From Glaciimonas immobilis (GTDB lineage: Bacteria; Pseudomonadota; Gammaproteobacteria; Burkholderiales; Burkholderiaceae_D), in NCBI RefSeq assembly GCF_011947285.1, contig NZ_JAAOZT010000009.1, positions 1 through 64,000 on the forward strand: a stretch of 64,000 nucleotides of DNA, read 5' to 3'. The translations under genes were made by a program, and so were the position numbers. The notes below the pieces were generated by a model. The model saw only the letters and a program-made list of their open reading frames with translations, made no database searches and was not told the origin of the DNA. Each line of letters starts with the position of its first letter. Within the stretch, counting starts at the first letter, position 1. Shown here piece after piece: positions 45,658-54,548 of the stretch.

Positions 45658-47721
45658 ATGTCGTCAACTCCCAATTTTGGTCTCAATGCCCCGCAACGCG
45701 AAGCCGTCAAATACATGGACGGCCCGTGCCTTGTGCTGGCGGGTGCTGGCTCGGGCAAGACGCGGGTGATTACGCAAAAAATCGCGCATCTGATCGAAGA
45801 TTGCGGTTATGAACCGCGCCACATCGCTGCGCTGACTTTTACCAATAAGGCCGCAAGCGAGATGCAGGAGCGCATCGCCAAGTTGCTAAAAGAACCAAAG
45901 CAGGCCAAGCACATCACCGTTAGCACTTTTCATTCGCTGGGCGTAAAAATATTGCGACAAGAAGCCCGCGAGATAGGATTGAAGGACCGCTTTTCGATCA
46001 TGGACAGCGATGATTGCTTCTCAATTGTGCAAGATCTGGCGATTACTACTGACAAGCAACTAATCCGCCGCATTCAGACCGCGATGTCGCTATGGAAGAA
46101 CGGCTTGATCGAGCCACAACAAGCAATCGAACAAGCGGTTACCGAAGACGAAGCGCAGGCCGCACGTATTTACCTGAGTTATGTAGCAACACTGAAGGCT
46201 TATCAGGCCGTGGATTTCGACGACCTGATCCGGTTTCCCGTGGAGTTGTTTCGCACTAACGAAGTCGTACGCGATAAATGGCAGCGGCGTTTGCGCTATC
46301 TACTCGTTGATGAATATCAGGATACCAATACTTGTCAGTACGAATTGGTTAAATTACTGGTGACCGGCGTCGGCAAAAAACCGATGTTTACCGCCGTTGG
46401 GGATGACGATCAGGCGATTTACGCCTGGCGCGGCGCCACGATTGAGAATCTGAAAACGCTACAGGTTGATTTCCCTGATCTCAAAGTCATTAAGCTCGAA
46501 CAAAATTACCGCTCCTCGACCCGGATTTTGCAGGCCGCCAACGCGGTCATCGGCAACAATCCCAAGATGTTCGAGAAGTCGCTCTGGTCCGACCATGGCC
46601 TAGGTGATCCGATCAAAGTAATGGGAATGGAGGACGACGAGAAGGAAGCCGAACAGGTTGCTATTATGCTATCGGCCCATCGCTTTGAGCGGCGCGCCAA
46701 ATATGCAGACTACGCCATTCTGTATCGCGGCAATCACCAGGCCCGGATTTTTGAAAAGGCGCTGCGACGCGAGCGCATTCCGTATGTCATGTCGGGCGGC
46801 CAGAGTTTTTTTGACAAGGCCGAGATTAAAGACATCATCAGCTATCTGCGCCTGATTGCGAACGAAGACGACGATCCGGCCTTTATTCGCGCCATTACTA
46901 CGCCTAAGCGCGGGGTTGGTCAGGCGACGCTGGAAATACTTGGCACCGTGGCGGGACAATGGCAGTGCTCATTGTTTGAGGCCGTATTTAAAGGCGGGAT
47001 TGACGCCAAGCTGTCCGACCGGCAACTCTATCCGTTGCGTCAGTTCGGCAATTTCATCAATCAGCTGGAAGCCCGCGCCAGCCGCATCGGCCCGGCAGGC
47101 AGCGGTGAGAACGCCGCTGCTGTCCTCGACGATATGATGAAAGAAATCAATTACGAGGCGTATCTGTACGATGGCTTTGATGACCGCCAAGCGCAGAGCA
47201 AATGGCAAAATGTGCTCGATTTCACCAACTGGCTGAAGGAAAAAGGCACCGGCGGCAAAGATGGCACCGGCGAAGAAAAAAACTTGCTGGAACTGACGCA
47301 AATGGTAGCCTTGATGTCCATGCTGGATGGTCGCGACGAAGAACCCGACGCAGTGCGCATGTCCACGCTGCACGCGTCCAAAGGGCTGGAATATCCACAC
47401 GTATTCCTGATCGGCGTCGAAGAGGGCATCTTGCCGCATAAAGGCGATCCTGACGCGCCGATTGAGGTCATCGCTGCACGCATTGAGGAGGAGCGGCGTC
47501 TGATGTACGTTGGCATCACGCGGGCGCAGCGTAGCCTGCATGTCAGCTGGTGCAAAAAACGCAAGCGCGCTGGGGACAGCGTACATTGCGACATGTCGCG
47601 CTTTATTAAAGAAATGAAGCTGGACGAGGGCGATGCGGTGCCAACCGAAGCAGAGCAGATTACGCCGCAAAACCGACTGGCAAATTTAAAAGCGTTATTG
47701 CAAAAGCCGCGTGTAGCGTGA
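45658..47721 (+). CDS. rep: ATP-dependent DNA helicase Rep
   Basis: Superfamily 1A helicase of 687 aa that clears protein roadblocks ahead of replication. Walker A is LAGAGSGKTRVIT; motif Ia is ALTFTNKAASEM; motif II is LLVDEYQDTN; motif III is AVGDDDQAIYAWRGA; motif IV is EQNYRSS; motif V is TLHASKGLEYPHVFL; motif VI is VGITRAQRSLHV. The start MSSTPNFGLNAPQ is typical of Rep rather than UvrD. Seven residues upstream are in frame to 45637 but lack a site. Confidence 0.93.
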   Translation: MSSTPNFGLNAPQREAVKYMDGPCLVLAGAGSGKTRVITQKIAHLIEDCGYEPRHIAALTFTNKAASEMQERIAKLLKEPKQAKHITVSTFHSLGVKILRQEAREIGLKDRFSIMDSDDCFSIVQDLAITTDKQLIRRIQTAMSLWKNGLIEPQQAIEQAVTEDEAQAARIYLSYVATLKAYQAVDFDDLIRFPVELFRTNEVVRDKWQRRLRYLLVDEYQDTNTCQYELVKLLVTGVGKKPMFTAVGDDDQAIYAWRGATIENLKTLQVDFPDLKVIKLEQNYRSSTRILQAANAVIGNNPKMFEKSLWSDHGLGDPIKVMGMEDDEKEAEQVAIMLSAHRFERRAKYADYAILYRGNHQARIFEKALRRERIPYVMSGGQSFFDKAEIKDIISYLRLIANEDDDPAFIRAITTPKRGVGQATLEILGTVAGQWQCSLFEAVFKGGIDAKLSDRQLYPLRQFGNFINQLEARASRIGPAGSGENAAAVLDDMMKEINYEAYLYDGFDDRQAQSKWQNVLDFTNWLKEKGTGGKDGTGEEKNLLELTQMVALMSMLDGRDEEPDAVRMSTLHASKGLEYPHVFLIGVEEGILPHKGDPDAPIEVIAARIEEERRLMYVGITRAQRSLHVSWCKKRKRAGDSVHCDMSRFIKEMKLDEGDAVPTEAEQITPQNRLANLKALLQKPRVA

Positions 47722-47899
47722 GATGATGGCTTTAACCTTGCGGACGATTTGCCTGCAGACCCGTTGAACGGGTTGAGCGAGTTGACCAGATTGGCCAGAC
47801 GCACGTTGCATTCGGACCATGCTATCCGGCGATGAAGTCATATGACATCCTGCAGCGCGTTTATAACTCAGCAACATTTTCAGAGGTAGAGAATTCATC

Positions 47900-48199
47900 A
47901 TGAGCATCGACAATCTCAAAGAATCACTGCAAAAATTGCATGTAACGCTAGAAAACGGCGCACCTGTCGATCCTGAAACCAGAGCGCTGTTGCAAACGCT
48001 GGATGCGGACATACAACGCGTGCTGAGTAACAATGATGTCGCCCTCGCTTCTACAGCCGTGGAGGTAACGAACGACGAACCAAGCAGCGATCTGGTCAAA
48101 CAGGCACAGAAAATCTCTGCGCGGCTGGCCGTCCGGCATCCTCATCTGGAACCGGTATTCCGCGATATCGCAGACATGCTAACCAAAATGGGCATTTAA
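47900..48199 (+). CDS. DUF4404 family protein
   Basis: Small soluble protein of 99 aa. MSIDNLKESLQKLHVTLENG, DPETRALLQTLDADIQRVL and FRDIADMLTKMGI match the DUF4404 family of betaproteobacteria, of unknown role. Heptad spacing suggests a helical hairpin. It lies downstream of rep; a short inverted repeat (AACCAGCG/CGCTGGTT at about 48203-48230) follows the stop without a T-run. Confidence 0.85.
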   Translation: MSIDNLKESLQKLHVTLENGAPVDPETRALLQTLDADIQRVLSNNDVALASTAVEVTNDEPSSDLVKQAQKISARLAVRHPHLEPVFRDIADMLTKMGI

Positions 48200-48230
48200 A
48201 ATTAACCAGCGTCCGGTTTGGCGCTGGTTG

Positions 48231-48569
48231 GAGGCATTGTCAGGCAATTAATGCTTACTTATCGCCTCATCTGCTTATCAGCCAATAAGAAGGAAGTTTT
48301 GAAGAAGCTACAAAACTTCAACCGCACTGTTAACTTTGCAAGTTGGTAACTGATGTTGATCCAACTTCAGCAGCCTCCTAAAAATGCGATAGTTACCGTT
48401 TTGAATAACCGCATGCGCCGTTGGCCGATGCCAGATTTATTTAATGCATTCGACTGAATCCCCACGCTTAAACACCCCCAGCTTTCCTCGCGTTAACATT
48501 CAATAGTAGCGATAGGCTTACCCGCGCTGCCATGTAAAATGGCGCCTCACTTTTTTCTTACGGAATCTC
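48231..48569. other. Intergenic region before rdgC
   Basis: About 340 bp. I see no gene, RNA or repeat here beyond AT-rich stretches that could hold the rdgC promoter. Confidence 0.4.
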
Positions 48570-49469
48570 ATGTGGTTTAAAAATTTACAGATTTATCGCA
48601 TCCCCGCACCTTGGGCAATCTCGTCCGACCAGCTGGAAGCATTTTTAGCTAAGCAGGTGTTTGCCGATTGCAGTAGCCTCGAAATGCAAAGTCAGGGGTG
48701 GATTTCACCACGCGAGAACGGCATGCTGGTGCATACGGTCAATCGCCAGTACATTCTCGCGCTGGGTACAGAGAAAAAGCTTCTGCCAGCAACAGTAATC
48801 AATCAGGTCGCCAAAGCACGCGCCGCAGAAATTGAAGAGCAGCAGGGCTTTGCGCCCGGTCGCAAACAACTCAAGGATCTGAAGGAACAGGTGACCGATG
48901 AATTGCTGCCGCGCGCGTTCAGCATCCGTCGCACCACTTGGGTATGGATTGATCCGGTGAACGGCTGGCTGGTAGTGGACGCATCCAGCCCAGCCAAGGC
49001 AGAAGAAGTTTTGAAGCTATTATTGGGTTCCGTAGACAAACTGCAAGTATCGAGCTTGCGTACAGTGCATTCACCGTTGACCTCGATGACCGACTGGTTG
49101 GTAGCAGACGAGGCCCCTAGCGGCTTTACCGTCGATCAGGACACCGAATTGCGCGCCAATGGCGAAGGTAAGGCAACGGTGCGCTACGTGCGCCACACGT
49201 TAGAAGCGGATGACGTGCGCCGCCATATTGCAGCGGGCAAACAATGCACGCGCCTGGCAATGACGTGGGCTGACCGGATTTCGTTCGTATTGACGGAGGC
49301 GCTGGCGATTAAACGCATCGCGCCACTTGACATAATCAAGGAAGAAAACGACGTCAGCAGTAAGAATGATGATGAGCGTTTTGATACGGACTTGACGTTA
49401 ATGACGGGTGAGTTGAACAAACTATTAAATGACCTGGTGTTTGCGTTAGGCGGCGAACCGGCGGCCTGA
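48570..49469 (+). CDS. rdgC: Recombination-associated protein RdgC
   Basis: Ring-shaped, nonspecific DNA-binding protein of 299 aa that restrains Rec[12 protein letters not shown] and [17 protein letters not shown], together with the C-terminal [20 protein letters not shown] and [20 protein letters not shown], are classic RdgC. It is complete and of usual length. It stands alone, convergent with the PEP-CTERM gene. Confidence 0.95.
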   Translation: MWFKNLQIYRIPAPWAISSDQLEAFLAKQVFADCSSLEMQSQGWISPRENGMLVHTVNRQYILALGTEKKLLPATVINQVAKARAAEIEEQQGFAPGRKQLKDLKEQVTDELLPRAFSIRRTTWVWIDPVNGWLVVDASSPAKAEEVLKLLLGSVDKLQVSSLRTVHSPLTSMTDWLVADEAPSGFTVDQDTELRANGEGKATVRYVRHTLEADDVRRHIAAGKQCTRLAMTWADRISFVLTEALAIKRIAPLDIIKEENDVSSKNDDERFDTDLTLMTGELNKLLNDLVFALGGEPAA

Positions 49470-49670
49470 TCAATTACAGTTGCTTGATGCCAGACCTGAT
49501 GACTTGGGTCTGGTGAAAGCATGCTACCGGCGCTTGGTGCAAAAGGCAATTGTCACCGACCTCTGCCACGCAACCCCGCATGCGGGTTCGCAACGGCGGT
49601 TCGTGGGCATGTGATCAACCTTTTAAAAATTTTATCGGGCCGAATAGGCTACTCACATGCTAACAAGGTG

Positions 49671-50480
49671 TTATGACGACTTGCGACGACTGACCATGCA
49701 ACCAATCAATGCCAGGCCACCTAACAGCATGGGGTAGGTTTCTGGTTCTGGTACAGGTGATATAGGAAAATTGTGAGGCGTCACGAGAGGGGCCGGTGTC
49801 GTACTAAAAGTACCGACACCGTTAGCACCAAAGTCTGCCAAATAGTCCTCTGGGGAAGTTAATGCGGTGCTCAATGCACTGAACGACAAGCTCATGCTTG
49901 AGTACGCCGGATTAGTTTTTCCGAAGTTTAAAAAGTCAGAAGTGTAAGTAATATTCTGCGTGTTTCCGGAAGCATTGATTGACGCGCTTAGACCATTGTT
50001 AATACCTAACAAGGTCGTAGGAAGCTTTTTAGTCGTAATGACTGCGGTTAACAAATTATCTAAACCGATGATGGGAGTATCGCGCGTAATTTTGATGGTC
50101 ATCACTGAATCTAGTGGTTGTACATCGTAACCTATCGATGAAATATATTGCTCCTGCGTAGCAGTAGAGGATGTCATCGTGAGATGAGCGGCCTGGTTGC
50201 CCGATATAATCGCGTTCAGCCCTGTCAAACCAGAGGTGCTGAACAAAAAGTTTACCGGATCGTTGATTGCACCGAATGATGCTGTATTACTAGTTGCATC
50301 ATTTATAAACTTAAAATAAGCACCATTCGTTTTATCCGCAAAGGTTGCAAATGTCAGACTATTTGTTGGAGCGGTTGAAGTAGAATCGGCAGGAGCAGGA
50401 CGTGCAAGCGCCAGGGAGGAAGTCAGTAATAAAGGCATCACTGAGGCTACAGCTAAGATATTTTTCCATATCGGTTTCAA
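49671..50480 (-). CDS. PEP-CTERM sorting-domain protein
   Basis: Exported protein of 269 aa. A Sec signal peptide spans about residues 1-26 (KNILAVASVMPLLLTSSLAL, ending ALA). The C-terminus carries the sorting signal: VPEPETYP, a hydrophobic stretch MLLGGLALIGCM, and basic VSRRKSS. The body is Ser/Thr/Asn-rich without Cys in the mature part, a likely beta structure. PEP-CTERM proteins are processed by exosortase and often go to the surface or biofilm matrix; no exosortase gene is in the window. A perfect palindrome lies 111 bp upstream (50591-50608). Confidence 0.88.
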   Translation of the reverse strand: MKPIWKNILAVASVMPLLLTSSLALARPAPADSTSTAPTNSLTFATFADKTNGAYFKFINDATSNTASFGAINDPVNFLFSTSGLTGLNAIISGNQAAHLTMTSSTATQEQYISSIGYDVQPLDSVMTIKITRDTPIIGLDNLLTAVITTKKLPTTLLGINNGLSASINASGNTQNITYTSDFLNFGKTNPAYSSMSLSFSALSTALTSPEDYLADFGANGVGTFSTTPAPLVTPHNFPISPVPEPETYPMLLGGLALIGCMVSRRKSS

Positions 50481-50590
50481 TTGTGCTCTCCTGAAGTATT
50501 TTAAAATTTTTTAAATGTCTGTAAATTTAGCGCTTTCATGTACGGCTTTATCCGTTACTAATTTATTGCGCATGTTATTTAAATCAATAA

Positions 50591-50608
50591 ATGTAAATAT
50601 GTTTACAT
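50591..50608. promoter_or_regulatory. Perfect palindrome upstream of the PEP-CTERM gene
   Basis: ATGTAAA, TATG, TTTACAT forms a 7-bp-arm inverted repeat in an AT-rich region about 110 bp before the PEP-CTERM start. This is the size of a dimeric regulator's site. I cannot assign the regulator. Confidence 0.4.
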
Positions 50609-50851
50609 GATGCCTAAAATAGTAGTCATAAAACCTACCAATTCCTATTTGTACTGATATTGCGTTCAGGCAGGTGACTTCTCATCGCTATTTGCCGTGT
50701 GTTCAAAAACAACCGTATATGGACAGAAAAAAAACACGCTGTTTTACTCGTTCAACATATAGCCTTTCACATCTTGGACAGGTTCTTATATGCTATATAT
50801 GATTACCCTTAATGAACCCCTTTAGACGCACTTGAATGCCCACGGACGACT
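50609..50851. other. AT-rich intergenic region, no gene
   Basis: About 240 bp without a credible gene. It separates the PEP-CTERM promoter from the integrase remnant. Confidence 0.35.
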
Positions 50852-51004
50852 ATGGACAACCCATTTAAGGGCGGATACTGGCGTGGCGATAGGGTGTTTG
50901 CCTATCAAGGGAAATATGTCGATCTCAAGCCGCAGCAGAATACTTCCCGTTGTTTGAGCCTTCCACGTATCGAATTTATGGGCGTGCCCACCCGCGCGCT
51001 ATAG
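50852..51004 (+). CDS. Short unrecognised ORF (50 aa), probable remnant
   Basis: A frame from the ATG at 50852 begins MDNPFKGGYWRGDRVFAYQG and goes on KYVDLKPQQN before losing character and ending at TAG 51002-51004. The first 30 residues look like protein (aromatic and Gly-rich), the last 20 do not. It may be a fragment cut by the integrase remnant, which it overlaps by about 28 bp from the opposite strand. I do not recognise the family. Confidence 0.25.
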   Translation: MDNPFKGGYWRGDRVFAYQGKYVDLKPQQNTSRCLSLPRIEFMGVPTRAL

Positions 51005-51309
51005 CTTCGAAGGTATTGGCGCTCAGTGTTGCCTTGGTGATTTTTTTACGCGCTTGGCTTGCCCCGGGTTTGATACCGGCTTCTATCTTGTCGCGTGCCG
51101 CCTTGCGCCGGTCTCGTTTCATTGCAAAGGGGTTATATCCGGATACTTGCCGATCGCCAGGGCATTGCACCGGTCGTCGGTGCGGTAATCCATGCGCCAG
51201 TAAGTTTGCCCGTCTGCAAACCGGCAAATACAAGCCGCCGCCATCAGATGCCGGTACGGGTAGGATTATCCTTGCCCCATGTATTGCGAAGTTGTATGTC
51301 AGTCAGGGG
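50976..51309 (-). pseudogene. P4-type tyrosine integrase, N-terminal remnant with frameshifts
   Basis: Four pieces of an integrase N-terminus appear in order in different minus-strand frames: PLTDIQLRNT (about 51309), ASDGGGLYLPV (about 51252-51220), ADGQTYWRMDYRTDDRCNAL with AIGKYPDIT, and MKRDRRKAARDKIEAGIKPG followed later by ANTFEAIARGWARP. Intact P4/CP4-57 integrases read LTD..LRN..., SDGGGLYL, KYWR.DYR, LGKYPD, A...RD.A...IA.GIDPG, NTFEAVAREW in this order. At least three frame changes separate the pieces. The catalytic R-H-R-Y domain is absent. It lies just past the 3' end of tRNA-Asp, the usual place of such an integrase. Confidence 0.75.
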
Positions 51310-51417
51310 GTGGCTAGTGTGGCCATATTTGATAATATGTATTTTCACAGTATGTAAACTACCGTCAAAGATACTGTCATAAAACTGGCTGTCAATGAAC
51401 GCGAAAACACTTATGTA

Positions 51418-51457
51418 ACAAAAAACCCGCAGTCTCATAGTGAGAGTTGCGGGTTTC
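51418..51457 (-). terminator. Terminator of the tRNA-Val-tRNA-Asp transcript
   Basis: AAACCCGCA at about 51422-51430 pairs with TGCGGGTTT at about 51448-51456; on the minus strand a run of T follows. A small inner stem (CTC..GAG) extends it. It lies about 30 bp after the 3' end of tRNA-Asp. Confidence 0.75.
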
Positions 51458-51488
51458 TGGACTTTTTTACTTCTTAAAACGCTGTTCT

Positions 51489-51565
51489 TGGCGGAGCGGA
51501 CGGGACTCGAACCCGCGACCCCCGGCGTGACAGGCCGGTATTCTAACCAACTGAACTACCACTCC
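51489..51565 (-). tRNA. tRNA-Asp (GTC)
   Basis: 77 nt including encoded CCA. The anticodon loop CTGTCAC has anticodon GTC; the T-arm is CGCGGGTTCGAGTCCCG; acceptor strands GGAGTGG and CCGCTCC pair around the usual G-U. It is the second gene of a two-tRNA minus-strand transcript ending in a terminator. Confidence 0.97.
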
Positions 51566-51598
51566 TTGTTTAGTACATTTAATGCATATTCGGCTAAG

Positions 51599-51674
51599 TG
51601 GTGGGTGCTGAGAGGCTCGAACTCCCGACCTACGCCTTGTAAGGGCGCCGCTCTACCAACTGAGCTAAGCACCC
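51599..51674 (-). tRNA. tRNA-Val (TAC)
   Basis: 76 nt including encoded CCA. The anticodon loop CTTACAA has anticodon TAC; the acceptor GGGTGCT pairs with AGCACCC; the D-arm is AGCTCAGTTGGTAGAGC. It lies 33 bp upstream of tRNA-Asp on the same strand. Confidence 0.97.
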
Positions 51675-52018
51675 ATATGCTTATTCAGCCGAACATCAAT
51701 GACGTTTGTCACAACACCAGAGAGGCCGAATTATACATTAGATTTTTTGTTCGTCTACAGTTTCTTAGAAAATTCTTAAAAAATTTGTTTAAGCGCAAAA
51801 AGGATAACGACGATAATCGCTGTAAGGGCGCAATCTGGCTATTTTATAGTGGGTATCATGGATCGTAAATCATACCCTCACCGTAAGAGCATTAAACTGT
51901 TTTTAGGTATACTACTTGCCCAGTAAATGACACAGCTACTTACTTCGATTCATGGCTTGATTCACGATCGAACTTGAATGCTTAGTGTCAACCCTTCATT
52001 GATTATCAGGAAAATACT
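51675..52018. other. Promoter region of the tRNA pair and of the PACE gene
   Basis: About 340 bp. An ORF reading through 51440-51868 on the plus strand is antisense to the two tRNAs and is not a gene. CAGGAAA at 52007-52013 is the ribosome site of the PACE gene. Confidence 0.4.
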
Positions 52019-52438
52019 ATCTCTACCTTATTTCGTCGTGTCCTCCATGCCATCCTGTTTGAAATAGGCGCGCTAGTTATTTTGGTGCCGTTGATGTCAT
52101 ATGGACTTGGCATGGAGTTATTTCATTTTGGTGCGCTGGCATTAATCCTTGCGGCTTGCGCCATGTCCTGCAATATGCTTTACAACCATGTATTCGAATG
52201 GTTTGAAACGCGCTATTGCTGGATGCGAACCATCGTCGTCAGAATAGGTCATACACTTGGCTTCGAGCTCTGCTTTATGGCAGTCGCTTTACCGATTACG
52301 GCCTGGTGGATGGACATCAGTGTTGGTAAAGCTTTCATGCTTGATCTGGTGTTTTCGCTATTCTTCATGCTGTACGCCTTTTGCTTCAACTGGGTCTATG
52401 ACATCGCACGACACCGACTAAATATGCGGACGAAATAG
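52019..52438 (+). CDS. PACE-family efflux transporter
   Basis: Small inner-membrane exporter of the proteobacterial antimicrobial compound efflux (PACE) family, 139 aa, four helices in two BTP repeats. STLFRRVLHAILFEIGALVI with LVPL opens repeat 1, and TLGFELCFMAVALPITAWW opens repeat 2. The family N-terminus is coded well upstream of the first canonical start (ATG at 52094). Between the upstream stop (51983) and Val21 there is no ATG/GTG/TTG; ATC at 52019 lies 7 nt after AGGA, so I take it as the start. ATC replacing ATG is the simplest reading. Confidence 0.8.
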   Translation: MSTLFRRVLHAILFEIGALVILVPLMSYGLGMELFHFGALALILAACAMSCNMLYNHVFEWFETRYCWMRTIVVRIGHTLGFELCFMAVALPITAWWMDISVGKAFMLDLVFSLFFMLYAFCFNWVYDIARHRLNMRTK

Positions 52439-52519
52439 CGCGCCGACCCCGCCACGGCTGGCAAAGTGCTAATATTTAGCTGAGGTCCTTGTTCAAACAT
52501 TCTGATCGTGAGGATGGCC

Positions 52520-53023
52520 ATGCATATCAAGGCATCAACTTTTAGCTTGTGGACAGCAACGTTTCTATCGCTGGGATTAACCGGCTGCATCGGTGGGCCT
52601 GCTGACCGAATTAGTAGCAGCCGGGCAAACGTGCCGACACCTACCACTTTCGGCGAACCCGTCGCCCCTGCGATGACTGCCACCCCAGAAGGCTACAAAC
52701 AATATCTCGCACAGCGAATAGCAGCGGTGAACTCAACGAAAGTGTACATTGGCCGGCCGCAAGCATTGTTGCGGGCAGTGATCGTTTTAAAGATTTATGT
52801 CGATGCCGACGGACAATTGCTGCGCACAGAAATAATGCGCTCTAATAAAGATCGTGTAGCTGAGGCGGTCGCTCTGTCATCGGTTAAAAATGCTTCGCCG
52901 TTTCCTAAGCCAGACAAGCAGTTATTACGCAAAGGGGAGGTTGAAGTCTCGGAAAGCTGGTTATTCAACACCGATGGACGTTTTCAGCTACGTACGCTGG
53001 CTGAAGCACAAATGAACGAATAG
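52520..53023 (+). CDS. TonB C-terminal-like lipoprotein
   Basis: Protein of about 167 aa with a lipoprotein signal (FLSLGLTGCIGG, lipobox LTGC) and a C-terminal domain resembling the TonB/energy-transducer family (AVIVLKIYVDADGQLLRTEI, ASPFPKPDKQLL, VEVSESWLFNTDGRFQLR). Start choice is between GTG 52508, ATG 52514 and ATG 52520; GAGGA 5 nt before 52520 decides. It lacks the N-terminal TonB helix and Pro spacer, so it is not TonB itself. It is a lipid-anchored protein of unknown partner. Confidence 0.75.
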   Translation: MHIKASTFSLWTATFLSLGLTGCIGGPADRISSSRANVPTPTTFGEPVAPAMTATPEGYKQYLAQRIAAVNSTKVYIGRPQALLRAVIVLKIYVDADGQLLRTEIMRSNKDRVAEAVALSSVKNASPFPKPDKQLLRKGEVEVSESWLFNTDGRFQLRTLAEAQMNE

Positions 53024-53231
53024 CGACTGATTTAAATAAATATACCCCGACGTTTTATAACCTTATGCAAGGTTAGGCGCTGATCGTAAAATTTACCTAT
53101 CTTCACGAAGCGTCCGTTGTCCGCCTCCTTGCGTCTCCTGCGCTTCTCGCCTAACATCGGGCTTTACAGCGTCGCTTCTTGCTCGAACGTTTGGCATGAT
53201 GTGAAGTCGCTAACTTTAAGAGAAAATTATT

Positions 53232-53639
53232 ATGGATATGAAACCCCCAATAATGCTTTCCAGTTTCGATATGGAGCGTATTGAACAATTGCTTGATTCA
53301 AGCACCTACCGCAACGCCCCAGCCGTCGACGCACTGCACGAAACGCTACGGCGCGCACAGGTTGTTCTGCCGGAAAATATTCCGGCAGACGTGGTAACGA
53401 TGAACTCCGCAGTGCGTTTTGTGGATGACACCGATACCGAACATGTGCTCAAACTGGTTTATCCCCATCAGGCCAAAGCGCATGATGTCGTGTCCGTTAT
53501 GGCCCCCGTCGGCTCCGCTTTACTTGGTCTGTCGGTCGGCCAATCGGTTGCCTGCCAGAGTCCCGTGGGACGTGAACTACAATTACGCGTTTTGGAAGTG
53601 ACTTATCAGCCCGAAGCTAACGGCGAGTACCACCTCTAG
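53232..53639 (+). CDS. rnk: Regulator of nucleoside diphosphate kinase (Rnk)
   Basis: GreA/GreB-like protein of 135 aa that binds RNA polymerase, lacking the long coiled coil of GreA. PADVVTMNSAVRFVDDTDTE and HDVVSVMAPVGSALLGLSVG are the C-terminal FKBP-like domain signatures; the N-terminus is a short helical hairpin (SSFDMERIEQLLDSS). It stands as a single gene with about 200 bp of AT-rich DNA upstream. Confidence 0.9.
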   Translation: MDMKPPIMLSSFDMERIEQLLDSSTYRNAPAVDALHETLRRAQVVLPENIPADVVTMNSAVRFVDDTDTEHVLKLVYPHQAKAHDVVSVMAPVGSALLGLSVGQSVACQSPVGRELQLRVLEVTYQPEANGEYHL

Positions 53640-53736
53640 ATTAATTCGCGCATTGTGTGGATTCAAGACGGACATCGCCGATAGCAGAGCGGTTCGCCGA
53701 GTATTTTTATAATCTCAATAAATGTAATAGGTCATC

Positions 53737-54237
53737 ATGTCACCCGCAAATTATCAGCGCCCCCCCAAGCTGTACCGTTATTCCGATCGGCAGTGGCTAG
53801 AGCGTGCACTTACGCTCGGAGAATTTCGTTTACGTCCTCCGGTAGAAAGTTTGCAAATCGGCCACCTTCACAATTCATCGCGCGCCTCGCCCCAACTACT
53901 CACGTTAAGCTTGAGTTGTGCTTGCGACGATGCGCTGTACGATGAATTCTCCAATAGCGACTGTTGCCTTGTAATCAATGATCCGGAAGAGTTTGGAGAG
54001 CGTATTCACCGTGCCGCGCAACGTTTGCTGCCAAGTTGGACCGGAATCGATGGGGCGATTACCTATGGCAAACAAAACCCGTTAGGCGCAGCGTTTACAA
54101 AAAATCCGCAAAGTGCCTCCCAAAAGGAATGGCTCTTTGCGTGGCGACCAACGCAACCGACGATGGCCCTACGTCCGATTATCATTAAAATCGGCAGCAT
54201 CGAAGCCATCGCTGAGTTGCGGCCCAAAAGCAGTTAG
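53737..54237 (+). CDS. Hypothetical protein (166 aa)
   Basis: I do not recognise the family. It begins MSPANYQRPPKLYRYSDRQW and has a compact mixed composition with LERALTLGEFRLRPPVES, three Cys in SCACDDALYDEFSNSDCC and a C-terminal WRPTQPTMALRPIIIKIGSI. There is no signal peptide or membrane helix. The KLYRY...WLERAL...G.FRLRP pattern looks like a conserved N-terminal motif of proteins that recognise small ligands, but that is only an impression. It is a single gene between rnk and the yqjD-like operon. Confidence 0.65.
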   Translation: MSPANYQRPPKLYRYSDRQWLERALTLGEFRLRPPVESLQIGHLHNSSRASPQLLTLSLSCACDDALYDEFSNSDCCLVINDPEEFGERIHRAAQRLLPSWTGIDGAITYGKQNPLGAAFTKNPQSASQKEWLFAWRPTQPTMALRPIIIKIGSIEAIAELRPKSS

Positions 54238-54480
54238 AGACACTTACCCTGCGGTAACCGCTAGCGCTACTCTAGTCGTTTGCATCGAAAATCCGAAACA
54301 TATGAATGTGCCTTACGCTGAATACGCTCCACAGCGTGCTATTGCATGCTGTAAAGCGCAGGTTACGGTTTAAAACGTCTTCTACCTTGGCTCCCAGAAT
54401 TTGTTGTATCAAATAATGCAACTAAATGCTCTTCTATCAATCCAATTCATCAGTTGGCACAATCACAATAATATAAAGCG

Positions 54481-54503
54481 GTGCCGAGACAGGCACTTTT
54501 TTT
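54481..54503 (+). terminator. Rho-independent terminator
   Basis: GTGCC (54481-54485), loop GAGACA, GGCAC (54492-54496), then seven T. It lies 240 bp after the hypothetical gene and just before the yqjD-like promoter. Confidence 0.75.
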
Positions 54504-54522
54504 AAAGACTGTTCGCTATAAT
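54494..54522 (+). promoter_or_regulatory. Promoter of the yqjD-like operon
   Basis: A consensus -10 TATAAT lies at 54517-54522, 27 bp before the ATG at 54549. A -35 of TTGACA type is not seen at the right distance, so the promoter may depend on an extended -10 or the stationary-phase sigma factor, which would fit yqjD-type genes. Confidence 0.45.
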
Positions 54523-54548
54523 AGTAATTTATTAACAAGGGGGTCATG

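Larger units (their letters stand above)
54238..54545. other. Intergenic region before the yqjD-like operon
   Basis: About 300 bp without a gene. It holds the terminator at 54481 and the TATAAT at 54517 (separate entries). Confidence 0.5.

Noticed and set aside
46969-47670. 233-aa ORF antisense to rep
   Set aside because: Lies wholly inside rep, which is certain; no promoter or family signature.
50950-51357. 135-aa plus-strand ORF
   Set aside because: It is antisense to the integrase remnant, whose motifs on the minus strand are recognisable.
51440-51868. 142-aa ORF across the tRNA pair
   Set aside because: It reads antisense to tRNA-Asp and tRNA-Val.
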